Assembly (NCBI GenBank): GCA_964369685.1
Contig: CAYJFB010000011.1
Location: forward strand, 1-64,000
DNA from: Avidesulfovibrio sp964369685
GTDB lineage: Bacteria; Desulfobacterota; Desulfovibrionia; Desulfovibrionales; Desulfovibrionaceae
Direction: 5' to 3'
DNA length: 64,000 nt
The notes beneath the pieces are model-generated. The model ran no database searches, was not told where the DNA came from, and saw nothing but the letters and a program-made list of their open reading frames with translations. A program made the position numbers and the translations under genes. The number at the start of each line of letters is the position of its first letter. Within the stretch, counting starts at the first letter, position 1. Below are positions 18,947 through 28,464 of this stretch, piece after piece.

Positions 18947-20602
18947 ATGCACTCAGTTGATGTCATTTACCTTGCACGCGGAAAAAATTCAGGCCTTGAA
19001 AATGCAGAACGTTTTCTTGACTCTTATGAAAAACATGCGGCAGGGTATGATCACAATCTGATTATTGCCTGCAAAGCATGGGAAAATATTGATAAAGAAT
19101 ACAATATTTTGGTAAAACGTGCTCAAAAACTCAATGCAAAGATTCTTAATCTTCCTGATGAGAACTATGATATCGGTGCTTACTATCGATCCGCAATACA
19201 ACTACACAGCAATTTTATTTTTTGTTGTAATTCAACATCAGAAATATTGTGTGATAACTGGTTGTTTCTTTTTGCAAAACATATTGAACAAAATAATATG
19301 CTTCGTTTTATCGGCGCATCTGGTTCATGGCAATGTACTCCCACATTGTTAACCGCATTCTGGGCAGACAAAGAAACAGCAGCAAAAGATGAAATAACAA
19401 GTTACTTAAATATCTATAAAAAACTCAGTCAAAATGAAAATCTTTATACAACACATTTTCCAAATTATCATATACGGACAACAGGTTTTCTGATCGATAG
19501 AAAATTATTTTTACAATATATAAAAAATAAAATTCAAGATCTTATATGTAAATTTATTGCTTTTCAAATAGAATCAGGCCCGGAGAGTTTAACAAAATAT
19601 ATACTATCACGAGGATATACAATCGGTGTTGCAGGAAAAAATGGTACGTTCTATGAAAAAGAACATTGGCATCAAAGCCAAACGTTTAGAGTTGTGAATG
19701 AAACAAACTTGATCATTGCCGACAAACAAAATCGAGAATATAAAAAATTAAATTTTTTTGACAAATTTCTCAATAATTATAAAGTATATCGTGGCTTTTA
19801 TTCTGATGATAGTAATGAAAAAATAAAAATATTTAACACGATCTCAACGTCCGATATGCACTTGAGCAGTAATATCTATACACCAATTTGTACCGCATCG
19901 TCCCCCATCAATAATAGTCATTATAATATGTATCGCGATGACGTCGGTGATCATATATCATATAGACATACACTTTTTGGAGAATTGACTATCCATTATT
20001 GGACATGGAAAAATTATATACCACAACATTCTGAAAAAAAATATATCGGCTTTACAGATTCCAAACATCTTCTTGTATTTAATCAGAGACTTAACATGCA
20101 ATATATCGGAAAATCATATATTGATGTCAGTCCAAAAAACTTTTATATGACATTTACAAAACAAGTTTTTAATCAAAATACATTTAATTGTGTTTATGAT
20201 TATGACATATGTTTAATAAAACCACACTGTTTTCAAGAAAATATCAAGCAATATTGTTTTAATAGTCATATACAACTTGAATTGCTTTTATTTACTGAGC
20301 TCTTTTTACATGCATATCCTAACTATGCAAAAAGCATACAGACTGTTTTTCTTTCAACAAATATGTATTCGGGACGATTTTTTATTATTCGTAGAGAATT
20401 ATTTTGTGAATATTGTTCATGCATCTTTCCTATTCTTTTTTTATTTGAAAAAACTATTAAAAGAAAAAAAGAATATATGATGCAGAATAAAAATGCTTTT
20501 ATATTAATCTATGAGATTTTTTTCAATGTATGGCTCCTGGAAAAACAAAAAGACCATTCATTAAATATTTTATATATTGATTGTTACAAAAAAAACGATT
20601 AA
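18947..20602 (+). CDS. Predicted two-domain glycosyltransferase with C-terminal DUF4422-like region
   Basis: The 551-residue protein looks bipartite. The N-terminal half (MHSVDVIYLARGKNSG, YDIGAYYRSAIQL, FIGASGSW) resembles cell-surface glycosyltransferases that bind a nucleotide sugar. The C-terminal half from about residue 330 (GDHISYRHTLFGELTIHYWTWKN, YIGFTDSKHLLVF, YDICLIKPH, FFIIRRELFCEYC) follows the pattern of DUF4422. No membrane helix or signal peptide is evident. It is clearly more A+T rich than the flanking biosynthetic genes, a hint of separate acquisition. It probably transfers the branched sugar made by the neighbours. Domain assignment is by pattern recognition only. Confidence 0.68.
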   Translation: MHSVDVIYLARGKNSGLENAERFLDSYEKHAAGYDHNLIIACKAWENIDKEYNILVKRAQKLNAKILNLPDENYDIGAYYRSAIQLHSNFIFCCNSTSEILCDNWLFLFAKHIEQNNMLRFIGASGSWQCTPTLLTAFWADKETAAKDEITSYLNIYKKLSQNENLYTTHFPNYHIRTTGFLIDRKLFLQYIKNKIQDLICKFIAFQIESGPESLTKYILSRGYTIGVAGKNGTFYEKEHWHQSQTFRVVNETNLIIADKQNREYKKLNFFDKFLNNYKVYRGFYSDDSNEKIKIFNTISTSDMHLSSNIYTPICTASSPINNSHYNMYRDDVGDHISYRHTLFGELTIHYWTWKNYIPQHSEKKYIGFTDSKHLLVFNQRLNMQYIGKSYIDVSPKNFYMTFTKQVFNQNTFNCVYDYDICLIKPHCFQENIKQYCFNSHIQLELLLFTELFLHAYPNYAKSIQTVFLSTNMYSGRFFIIRRELFCEYCSCIFPILFLFEKTIKRKKEYMMQNKNAFILIYEIFFNVWLLEKQKDHSLNILYIDCYKKND

Positions 20603-20735
20603 AAATATGGTATGTATTTATTTTTTTAAATACAGATTTTTGATTTTATATATTCCAATCATAACAACATATAAAATATTTTTCTTTGACAACACATCGG
20701 CATATCTTTATAAAAAATAATTTCTGGAAGTAAAC

Positions 20736-21644
20736 ATGCCTCAACATCCAAAAAAAGTACTTGTCACGGGAATCCGCGGTTTAATCGGTCAAGAAACGAT
20801 CACACCTCTAAAAGAAGCAGGATTTGAAATCCATGGCATAACAACTCAGCAAACAACATTACAATCTAATATCGAAACACACACTTGCAATATCTTTGAT
20901 GACGCTGCTGTAAAACGACTTTTTGCCAAAGTACAACCAGAGTACTTTTTAAACTTAGCATGGACAACAACAGGAGATTACCTTCATTCAAACATCAATT
21001 ATGATTTTCTCAAAGCAGGCATAAATCTTTTGAATTATTTTTATACAAACGGAGGTATAAAAGCTATTTCTGCAGGAACATGTATGGAATATGTTTTCAA
21101 AAGTACGCCTCTACACGAAAACGATCCTATCGATCCACAAAAAACAACATACACATTTTGCAAAGATACACTACGCCGTATCGCACAATTTTATACTAAA
21201 CAGAATAATACATCATTTTATCATACAAGGATTTTTTATGTATATGGAAAAAATGAAAGTAAAACACGGCTGACAGGTATGGTGATTGATCATCTTTTAA
21301 ATAACAAAGAAGTTATTATTAAAAGTGGGCAGTTATATAAAGACTATATGTATACTAAAGATATTGCAGCAGCATTGGTTCATCTTCTCCAAACGGATTT
21401 ACAACAACCTGTTATCAATATATGCACAGGTAAGGCGATCTCTGTTGAAAAATATGTACGCATGATTGCACGTAAACTTGGTAAAGAAAATCTGATATCT
21501 TTTCAAGACGAACCGACTAACCAACCGGCTGTTCTTGTCGGTAACAACAGTCGGTTGATAAAAGAAGCAGGGTATACAATAGAATACGATCTTTCACGTG
21601 CTCTAGACGAAATATTGGAAGATTATCAAAAACAAAAAATTTAA
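20736..21644 (+). CDS. NAD-dependent epimerase/dehydratase family, putative CDP-4-ketosugar reductase
   Basis: A 302-residue extended SDR with the cofactor loop VTGIRGLIGQE (10-20), SAGTCMEY (about 112-119), and catalytic Tyr139/Lys143 in YTFCK. By position after the epimerase and C-methyltransferase it would reduce the 4-keto group to finish the CDP-6-deoxy-3-C-methylhexose. The ATG follows CTGGAAG. The 130-base gap before it is A+T rich with no clear gene. SDR proteins vary in specificity, so the reaction is inferred from the cluster. Confidence 0.8.
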   Translation: MPQHPKKVLVTGIRGLIGQETITPLKEAGFEIHGITTQQTTLQSNIETHTCNIFDDAAVKRLFAKVQPEYFLNLAWTTTGDYLHSNINYDFLKAGINLLNYFYTNGGIKAISAGTCMEYVFKSTPLHENDPIDPQKTTYTFCKDTLRRIAQFYTKQNNTSFYHTRIFYVYGKNESKTRLTGMVIDHLLNNKEVIIKSGQLYKDYMYTKDIAAALVHLLQTDLQQPVINICTGKAISVEKYVRMIARKLGKENLISFQDEPTNQPAVLVGNNSRLIKEAGYTIEYDLSRALDEILEDYQKQKI

Positions 21645-21684
21645 ATTTTTATTAACACTTTGAAATATAAGGAATGCGTATACT

Positions 21685-23124
21685 ATGGCTCTTCGTGATA
21701 TGCACGAATTTGTTGCGACTTTGGAGAAGTGTCATTTGCTGAAGCGAATCACTGCCGAAGTCGACAGCTATCTGGAAATTACGGAAATTACCGATCGAAT
21801 CAGTAAGACACACGGTTCGGCACTGCTTTTTGAAAATGTCAAAAACTCACCCTACCCTGTTTTGATCAATGCCTTTGGTTCTTATGAACGCATGGAAATG
21901 GCTTTGGGTGTTGATAATTTGAATATTCTTGGCACACGTTATCAAGAATTTATGGATTTGGCACATCAAGAAGGTTTTCTTTCAAAGCTCAAGGCCGTAC
22001 CGACACTATTACAGGCCACGCGCTGGACACCTAAAAAAACAAAAAACGCACCGTGCCAAGAAGTTATTGAAGACCCCGATCTCAACACCCTGCCGATTCT
22101 CACTTGTTGGCCTGATGATGGTGGACCTTTCATCACTCTACCTTTAGTCATTACAAAAGATCCCAAAACAGGCATCCAAAACATCGGCATGTATCGCATG
22201 CAGGTCTATGACAAACAAACGACAGGCATGCATTGGCACATTCATAAAGACGGACGCCGTACCTATGATCGGCATACCGAACAAGGCACACGCATGCCTG
22301 TTTGCGTAGCTCTCGGCGGAGAACCTGCGCTGACCTATGCTGCCACGGCACCCGTTCCTCCGGGGATTGACGAGATGCTTTTTGCAGGCTTCTTACGTAA
22401 CGCGCCCATTGAAACCGTAAAAGCTGTTACCAACGACATCATGGTTCCTGCCAATGCCGACTTTATATTGGAAGGCTATGTGGAACAAGACGAGTTACGC
22501 CGTGAAGGACCTTTTGGCGATCACACAGGCTATTACTCTTTGGCAGACATGTATCCTGTTTTTCATGTGGAAAAAATCACTCGGCGTCGCAACCCCATCT
22601 ATCCCACGACAATTGTCGGCCGCCCACCAATGGAAGATTTTTATATGGGTAAAGCGACAGAACGTCTGTTTTTACCTCTTCTGCAAACACTTTTTCCAGA
22701 AATTGTGGATATCAATTTCCCTTTGGAGGGGGTATTTCATAACTGTGTGATCATCTCGGCACACAAACATTATCCCGGTCATGTGCGAAAAATTATGCAC
22801 GGCCTTTGGGGTATGAATCAGATGATGTATACCAAAATGATTATTGTGGTAGATGCAGACATAAACCCCCACGATCTTTCAATGGTTGCGTGGAAAGTAT
22901 TTAACAACATTGATGCGGGACGCGATCTTGTGCTTGCAGAAGGCCCCTTGGATGCGCTCGATCATGCCGCACCAAAGGCACTGTATGGGCACAAACTCGG
23001 TATAGATGCAACCCAGAAAACAACCATGGATGGACACGAACGCGAATGGCCAAACGATATTGTCATGAATGCAAAAATGATCGCTCAAGTTAATGCAAGG
23101 TGGAAAGAATATGGTCTTGATTAA
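21685..23124 (+). CDS. UbiD family decarboxylase, probable menaquinone biosynthesis decarboxylase
   Basis: The 479-residue protein is a full-length UbiD family enzyme, which decarboxylates aromatic acids with prenylated FMN. Visible motifs are FENVKNSPYPVL near residue 50, IGMYRMQVYDKQTTGMHWH, and EGPFGDHTGYYS near residue 275 with the catalytic acidic residues, followed by KITRRRNPIYPTTIVGRPPMED. The next gene, a UbiA family prenyltransferase, overlaps its end by 14 bases. A UbiD-UbiA pair in an anaerobe fits the late steps of the futalosine menaquinone pathway; other mqn genes are not in the window. The ribosome site is AAGGA. Confidence 0.9.
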   Translation: MALRDMHEFVATLEKCHLLKRITAEVDSYLEITEITDRISKTHGSALLFENVKNSPYPVLINAFGSYERMEMALGVDNLNILGTRYQEFMDLAHQEGFLSKLKAVPTLLQATRWTPKKTKNAPCQEVIEDPDLNTLPILTCWPDDGGPFITLPLVITKDPKTGIQNIGMYRMQVYDKQTTGMHWHIHKDGRRTYDRHTEQGTRMPVCVALGGEPALTYAATAPVPPGIDEMLFAGFLRNAPIETVKAVTNDIMVPANADFILEGYVEQDELRREGPFGDHTGYYSLADMYPVFHVEKITRRRNPIYPTTIVGRPPMEDFYMGKATERLFLPLLQTLFPEIVDINFPLEGVFHNCVIISAHKHYPGHVRKIMHGLWGMNQMMYTKMIIVVDADINPHDLSMVAWKVFNNIDAGRDLVLAEGPLDALDHAAPKALYGHKLGIDATQKTTMDGHEREWPNDIVMNAKMIAQVNARWKEYGLD

Positions 23125-23956
23125 TACTCTTCGTGAATATGGAAAATTGGTTGTTTTTTCAAATACCTTATTTTCTCTTTCCTTTGGTATTGCGGCAATC
23201 ATTTTAGTCAACAATCAACCTGCCGTATCACAACTGTTTTGGGTTTTTCTGGCTCTGCTTAGCGGGCGCACCGCAGCGAATGCGTTTAATCGTATTGCCG
23301 ACAAAGACATTGACGGACTCAATCCACGCACAGCAAATCGACATTTACCTGCAAATACATTGTCGTATCAATCTGTTGTTCTATTTACATCCGCATGTTT
23401 TATACTTTTGACAGTCAGCTCTGCCATGTTGAGCCGTCAATGTTTATTTTTATTGCCTTTCGCTCTTGGTGTGATTATTCTATATTCATACGCTAAACGC
23501 TTTACATGGCTTTGTCATTTAATTCTTGGTGTCGCCAGTGCACTTGCCCCATTAGGAGTATGGATTGCTCTGAGCGGTACGATTGATCAACGAGGTTGGA
23601 TGCTTGCCATCGCAAACTGTTTCTGGGTTGCGGGTTTTGATATCATTTACGCGCTACAAGACATGGAATTTGATCGAAAACAAGGTCTTTATTCAATTCC
23701 TGCACGCTTTGGTATGCAACACGCACTCACTCTTTCGGCTTTGTGTCATGGCATGACATTTTTGGCACTGATGTTTTTGGGCTTGCTGATGCCTTTTTCC
23801 ATCTTTGGTTGGCTGGGGCTTATAACCATGGCAGGTTTAATGGTTTTTCAACACTATACAGCACGCCAAGGCCTCGAACGCATGGAATTTGCTTCCATGG
23901 CCATGAGTCGCTATATCAGTCTTTTCTTACTTATCCTCATTGCTTTTGAAGCATAA
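23111..23956 (+). CDS. mqnP: UbiA family prenyltransferase (MqnP-like)
   Basis: The 281-residue membrane protein attaches a polyprenyl chain to the aromatic precursor of menaquinone. It keeps both aspartate-rich motifs for prenyl diphosphate and magnesium: NRIADKDIDGLNPRT (Asn60, Asp64, Asp68) and DIIYALQDMEFD (Asp177, Asp184, Asp188), with about eight hydrophobic segments. I use the ATG at 23111, which begins MVLINTL and follows GGAAAG, so it overlaps the end of the UbiD gene by 14 bases and is likely translationally coupled. An ATG 18 bases upstream is possible. Confidence 0.88.
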   Translation: MVLINTLREYGKLVVFSNTLFSLSFGIAAIILVNNQPAVSQLFWVFLALLSGRTAANAFNRIADKDIDGLNPRTANRHLPANTLSYQSVVLFTSACFILLTVSSAMLSRQCLFLLPFALGVIILYSYAKRFTWLCHLILGVASALAPLGVWIALSGTIDQRGWMLAIANCFWVAGFDIIYALQDMEFDRKQGLYSIPARFGMQHALTLSALCHGMTFLALMFLGLLMPFSIFGWLGLITMAGLMVFQHYTARQGLERMEFASMAMSRYISLFLLILIAFEA

Positions 23957-24049
23957 CGATTCTGGTGTGTTGTTGTTTCGCTGAGAGAGGTTTTACAGAA
24001 AAAAACCTCTCTCAATCAACACGATCATTTTTTTGCCGTTACAGAACCT

Positions 24050-24508
24050 ATACTTTGGTACACGACAACTGTACACACTGAAATCCTTGAAGTCACACGT
24101 AAAAAAATGCACGATGTTGATGGACATACAAATGGGCATTGAAATAGAACGCAGTATTAAAGAAAATGAAGAAAGAGTTGATCCATTATTTTCTGCATTA
24201 CATAAACATGGATTTAGAGTATCCATTGATGATTTCGGGGCAAAATTTCTTCACTTGGCCTATTAAAGAATTTAAAAGTGGACACTTTGAAACGGGATCG
24301 AAGTTTTTTCATAGGCGAAAAAGAAACTCAACAAGACGAATATGTTGTTGACGGAATTATAAAACTGGCACATAATTTAGGCATGTACGTTATTGCAGAA
24401 GGTATTGAAACAGATAAATAAATTGCCACATTAAACAAACTGCACTGTGATGCCGTACAAGGTTATTATTACGCAAAACCAACGCCTATATCAGAATTTA
24501 AAGAATAA
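24050..24508 (+). pseudogene. Degraded EAL-domain (cyclic-di-GMP phosphodiesterase) gene
   Basis: Three frames must be joined to read an EAL domain C-terminal half. The first frame gives HTEILEVTRKKMHDV (about 24078-24117); a second gives ENEERVDPLFSALHKHGF and SIDDFG (to 24239); a third from 24239 gives ISSLGLLKNLKVDTLKRDRSF, then HNLGMYVIAEGIETDK, an in-frame TAA at 24419-24421, and CDAVQGYYYAKP to the stop at 24506-24508. There is no upstream N-terminus. Two frameshifts and one internal stop make this non-functional. It lies just before an intact GGDEF gene and may be the remnant of a neighbouring or fused partner. Confidence 0.82.
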
Positions 24509-24578
24509 TATAAAATATAATGCATCAATCTTGAAAAAAACAAGTTTTAAACGTATATACTATAAAAATGGAGAGATT

Positions 24579-25913
24579 ATGAATAAGTTTATATATTGGT
24601 TGCATAATGCACCTATTCAAAAAAAGTTTATACCGCTTCAATGCTTTATTATCTTTAGTGTTGTTTTTATAAGCTTGTTTTCTTTTTTCTCTGTTATGAT
24701 GGTGAATAACTCTTCTCAAAAGATTATTGATGAAAATGTCAGGCATAAAGAGCAGCTCAGTTCAATTATAAGAAATATGTATGTTTGTCGCGTGTTGGGT
24801 CGTGATATTTTGCTGCAACAAGATACAGCAATCAGAAATACACTTTATGAAGAATATATTATTGCCTTTACTGAGCTAGACTCTAAAATGAACGCGTTTT
24901 CAAAATTTTTAAAAAATTCTCAGCTTACTGAATTTATGCGTATTATCGAAGAAAAAAATGTATATAAAGAAAGCATGATTTTATCGGCAGACATTTGGAT
25001 TGGCGGCGGCAGTTATGATGAAGCACTATATGCATTGCAAGTAGTGACACCTATTGCAAAGGCTTTTTTCGGAAGTATTGATGATTTTTCAAATGAAGAA
25101 GAAAGGTTGTTAAATGTTGCTCTTGAAAAAAACGACATTCTTGTTTTAACAATTTTAATATCAGGTGTTATAATGAATATACTTGTCATTGCATCTGTTC
25201 TTCTATTTATTAAATTTTTCTCTAAAAATATGAGTTTCAGCTTGATTAAACTGGAAAAATCTATGTCTGCAATTGCTGAAACCGGTAATATGAAAATAAC
25301 CATTCCAAACAATCTTTACTCAAAGGATGAAGTAGGACGCATTGCAACTGTTGCAAATAAAATGAAAATTATGCTGCTTGAATATTCGTTTAATGATACT
25401 TTAACAGGTGGACTCAATACAAAAGCGTATCATGAAGAACTCAATGACCTGTTTGAAGATGAAAATGAACCCAAAGACATTTGGTGTGTTATTGCCGATA
25501 TGAATAATTTAAAACTTATCAATGACGGCTTAGGGCATATGGAAGGTGACAATGCCATTCGAAATTCATATTATTCCTTAAACGAAAATTTCAAACAGTA
25601 CGGCAAAACCTTCCGCGTAGGCGGAGACGAATTTGTGTCTTTATTGCCGGCCTGTACAGCAAAAGAAATAGAAACAGCTCTAACAGCAGTCACTGCACAA
25701 ATTGAGAAAATCAACACCAACAGCGAACACAGATTTTCACTTGCTTTTGGTTTTGGACAATTCACCGGAACGACTATGCTTGAATACAATGAGTTCTTCA
25801 AAATTATAGATAAAAGAATGTATGCCAATAAGCTTGCAAGCAAGCAGTCAAGATTAAATGCGCGAGTTGTTCATTCTCTGAAAAAAGAAGAACAAGCAAA
25901 AGTCGTCAAATAA
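24579..25913 (+). CDS. Membrane diguanylate cyclase (GGDEF)
   Basis: The 444-residue protein has a membrane helix at about 18-41, a helical periplasmic sensor region (about 45-183, like four-helix-bundle sensors), a second helix at about 185-212, a short HAMP-like linker (KDEVGRIATVANKM) and a GGDEF domain with the intact signature RVGGDEF (GGDEF at 348-352). The RxxD product-inhibition site is absent in front of it. It should make cyclic-di-GMP in response to a periplasmic signal. The ATG at 24579 follows GGAGAG. The EAL pseudogene ends 70 bases upstream. Confidence 0.88.
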   Translation: MNKFIYWLHNAPIQKKFIPLQCFIIFSVVFISLFSFFSVMMVNNSSQKIIDENVRHKEQLSSIIRNMYVCRVLGRDILLQQDTAIRNTLYEEYIIAFTELDSKMNAFSKFLKNSQLTEFMRIIEEKNVYKESMILSADIWIGGGSYDEALYALQVVTPIAKAFFGSIDDFSNEEERLLNVALEKNDILVLTILISGVIMNILVIASVLLFIKFFSKNMSFSLIKLEKSMSAIAETGNMKITIPNNLYSKDEVGRIATVANKMKIMLLEYSFNDTLTGGLNTKAYHEELNDLFEDENEPKDIWCVIADMNNLKLINDGLGHMEGDNAIRNSYYSLNENFKQYGKTFRVGGDEFVSLLPACTAKEIETALTAVTAQIEKINTNSEHRFSLAFGFGQFTGTTMLEYNEFFKIIDKRMYANKLASKQSRLNARVVHSLKKEEQAKVVK

Positions 25914-26048
25914 ATTTCTTGCATCCAGCTCGACATGAAAACAGGTTTAGATTGATGTTTCTTTTTTGGGAAAAACAATTCTCCCCTTCTTTATCTTACG
26001 GTATACTCCAAAACTTTGCATTATTCATGCCTCACAATTCAATCTGCA

Positions 26049-26180
26049 TTGAAAGTTTTTTATCAAAGAAAAGGCACGAACTTTGAGGTATGTACACAGA
26101 AAGACATGACCGAAAAAGTCCGTGCATCGTATTGCAGAGAAATTCAAAAAGACATTCATGATGATATTGATATTACCTAG
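26049..26180 (+). repeat. Interspersed palindromic element, copy C (diverged)
   Basis: The arrangement of copies A and B recurs here in diverged form. GCACGAACTTT (26074-26084) pairs with AAAGTCCGTGC (26115-26125) with one mismatch, enclosing a GAGG...ACATGACC hairpin; ATTCAAAAAGAC follows at the position of the ATCAAAAAGGC block in the other copies. The paired stem is kept although its bases differ from A and B. Confidence 0.45.
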
Positions 26181-26183
26181 AAG

Positions 26184-26271
26184 CTATTTCTAAATAATAA
26201 AATTTTATCTTTCTGCCAAAAAAATGCGATTTGACATAGGCAGAAGGCCAAAAGATTTTATTTAGAAACAG
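26184..26271. terminator. Degenerate inverted repeat between convergent genes
   Basis: Bases 26184-26217 are imperfectly complementary to 26239-26271; the inner TTCTGCC/GGCAGAA and outer TTTCTAAATA blocks match well, with bulges between. It lies between the ends of the GGDEF gene and the minus-strand OB-fold gene and probably stops transcription from both. Confidence 0.5.
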
Positions 26272-26274
26272 TCT

Positions 26275-28158
26275 CTAAAACATATCACTATAGTCACCGG
26301 CTGTAATTTTTTCAGGTGTGAGCCAATCACTATCGGTACGAGCAATAAGCCGTGCGTTGCTATATGCCCAGTCCATACGTAATACTGTAAAAGCTTGGTA
26401 AACCTTACCCACACGTTCTACAACCAATACAGCATCCACTTTATCAGGCATACCCGGATCAAGGCACAACGGCAAAAGAAACTGAATCCGTTTTTTAGTT
26501 GGATAATACTGCGGAACAGCTGTTTTATAATTCCAACGCAAACGGTTTTGTACCATCCGAATAGCATTTTGCAACAAAGGCCCCAAACGCGCTTCGATCA
26601 TTTCCCTATCGGTATTGTTTTGCAATTCGGCATCGGGAATAACCCGAAAGCTGCGGTCAGAAATGATATGCTCATAGTTTGTATCAATACGTGCTTCCGT
26701 ATCAAAAACCAACTCACTGGTCATATTAAAATATTTGGCACGACGCGGTAAAGGATCCAAATAAGCCAATAATTGCCCATGCCCTGCTCCACGAGCATCA
26801 AAAGCCAATAATTTGTACTGTGGCCGTCCCGGAATCACTTGCTCAACCTTTTTAAACAATGCAAAGATATCTTGGTAATACCGGTTGATTAACCCTGTAT
26901 TAAAAGCGGCATAGTCTCCGGTTTCCCGTGGATTTTCTGAACTCGGCACATGAAAATTCATGATCGCCGGTGTGCTGTGATGGGAATCATAATCCAAGTC
27001 TTCTTCTTGTAATTTAGCAAAGGTTTGGAACAGATAACTCCATAAGATAGGCATGACTCGTGCGGAAGAAGATAAAAATTCCCAACGATCGCTCGGATGA
27101 GTTTTTGCAGCCAAATCACGTAACATGCTTTCTTCATCGCCAAGATCGGCAAAACAACGCAAAGGATACCCTTTACGAGCAATACAAATACGTTCTTGCT
27201 CATCCAACAAAAATTCGCATACTTCACCGTCTTGCGGAACCCAAGCAGAATCTTTTTTACCAAGCAACACATTCCGCGGTAAGTCCAACATTGGGAAATT
27301 CGCGCAGTTGATCAAGCGCACGCGAGTACCGCCGTCACGGACATGCCCATAGCGCACTTCTGACGTAGACACAATATCATACCGTAAACATTCAAATCCA
27401 CGCTCATTTTTATGAAAATCACCGTAAATAAACATTCCGTGACGCAAATCAACATCAGGATTGCCAATAATGGCGCGCGGAATTCCAGGTCCCGAGACAA
27501 GTGCATAACTTTGTTTACTGTTGATATTCACCACCCGTGCGACAGCACGAATAGACGGAATTTCTTTATATGGACGAACAAAAACCGGTTGATTGTCAAC
27601 AAAAAGGATTTCCGCACCTTGACCTGCTTGCATGTCCGAAGGCGAATACACAACACCAAGCTCAAAAGCTGTTTCTTGCCCATCAACGGTCACAAAAACG
27701 CCTGTTTGTCCATTCCATTCACGAACGCTGCCACGTTGAACATTCGGTTGTTCAAGCGCTTCGATTCCATAAGCAACGCGTTTTTGCTCATGACTGTTTG
27801 AAGCTAAATCACGAACAGCAAAACGCACATACTGACCGGATGTAAACCCTTGTTCACAGTTGACTTGAGTAAAAGCACAGTCGCCATCTACGCAATGAAT
27901 GGTACCAAAACGTTCACGTTGATTATGAAAACGAACCATACCATAATGTGTTCCGACGCTTTCAAGGACTTGAATATTAAACGCTTTATCACTTTTAAAA
28001 TCTGCCGGTTCTGTTTCAAAGCTCACAAAAGAACCTTGATACGCTCCTGTATTAATGATTTTAGAAACATGAAAAAAATATGATGTGTCGGTTTCTGATT
28101 CAGTTATGAAACCAATCCCTTTTTTAAATTTGAAGTATGTTATGTAACCTTGTAACAT
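26275..28158 (-). CDS. Cold-shock-domain-like multi-OB protein with DUF3825-like C-terminus
   Basis: The 627-residue protein begins with a cold-shock-like domain (GYITYFKFKKGIGFI...YFFHVSKI, residues 4-34 and on to about 65). Four further stretches of similar size look like diverged OB units: about 72-118 (YGMVRFHNQRERFGTI), 140-196 (GSVREWNGQTGVFV), 204-262 and 267-330 (YGHVRDGGTRVRLI). The C-terminal part (about 345-610) contains FNTGLINRYYQDIFALF and AVPQYYPTKKRIQFLLPLCL, which resembles DUF3825, a domain met beside RNA-binding modules. There is no signal peptide. RNA binding in a stress response is inferred. The ribosome site is GAGAGGA. Confidence 0.7.
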   Translation of the reverse strand: MLQGYITYFKFKKGIGFITESETDTSYFFHVSKIINTGAYQGSFVSFETEPADFKSDKAFNIQVLESVGTHYGMVRFHNQRERFGTIHCVDGDCAFTQVNCEQGFTSGQYVRFAVRDLASNSHEQKRVAYGIEALEQPNVQRGSVREWNGQTGVFVTVDGQETAFELGVVYSPSDMQAGQGAEILFVDNQPVFVRPYKEIPSIRAVARVVNINSKQSYALVSGPGIPRAIIGNPDVDLRHGMFIYGDFHKNERGFECLRYDIVSTSEVRYGHVRDGGTRVRLINCANFPMLDLPRNVLLGKKDSAWVPQDGEVCEFLLDEQERICIARKGYPLRCFADLGDEESMLRDLAAKTHPSDRWEFLSSSARVMPILWSYLFQTFAKLQEEDLDYDSHHSTPAIMNFHVPSSENPRETGDYAAFNTGLINRYYQDIFALFKKVEQVIPGRPQYKLLAFDARGAGHGQLLAYLDPLPRRAKYFNMTSELVFDTEARIDTNYEHIISDRSFRVIPDAELQNNTDREMIEARLGPLLQNAIRMVQNRLRWNYKTAVPQYYPTKKRIQFLLPLCLDPGMPDKVDAVLVVERVGKVYQAFTVLRMDWAYSNARLIARTDSDWLTPEKITAGDYSDMF

Positions 28159-28464
28159 GATATTCCTCTCTTATTCACGTTTACTACACTCGTATTGCTA
28201 TTGTAATGCTTCTGAAAATATATCAAAAGCGTATTATAGATCGCTTATGAATGATATTAAATAATTCATAAATACGATTTGACAGATTTTACGCAATATT
28301 CACTGAGTGTGTCGTTGTTTTATGTTTTTGACTACAAAAATTTTAAAAATTATAGGCAATTCATAACATCATTTTATTGTCAATATGCGGTTTTCAAATC
28401 AAACACACCTTTATAAAAAATCTGTTACAGTGATTTTTTGAAAAACATTCATTTTCAATACAGG
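28159..28464. other. Intergenic region, no gene seen
   Basis: About 300 A+T-rich bases between hypC and the OB-fold gene, both on the minus strand. I see the ribosome site of the OB-fold gene and presumably its promoter, but no clear -35/-10 pair, hairpin or conserved frame. Confidence 0.5.
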
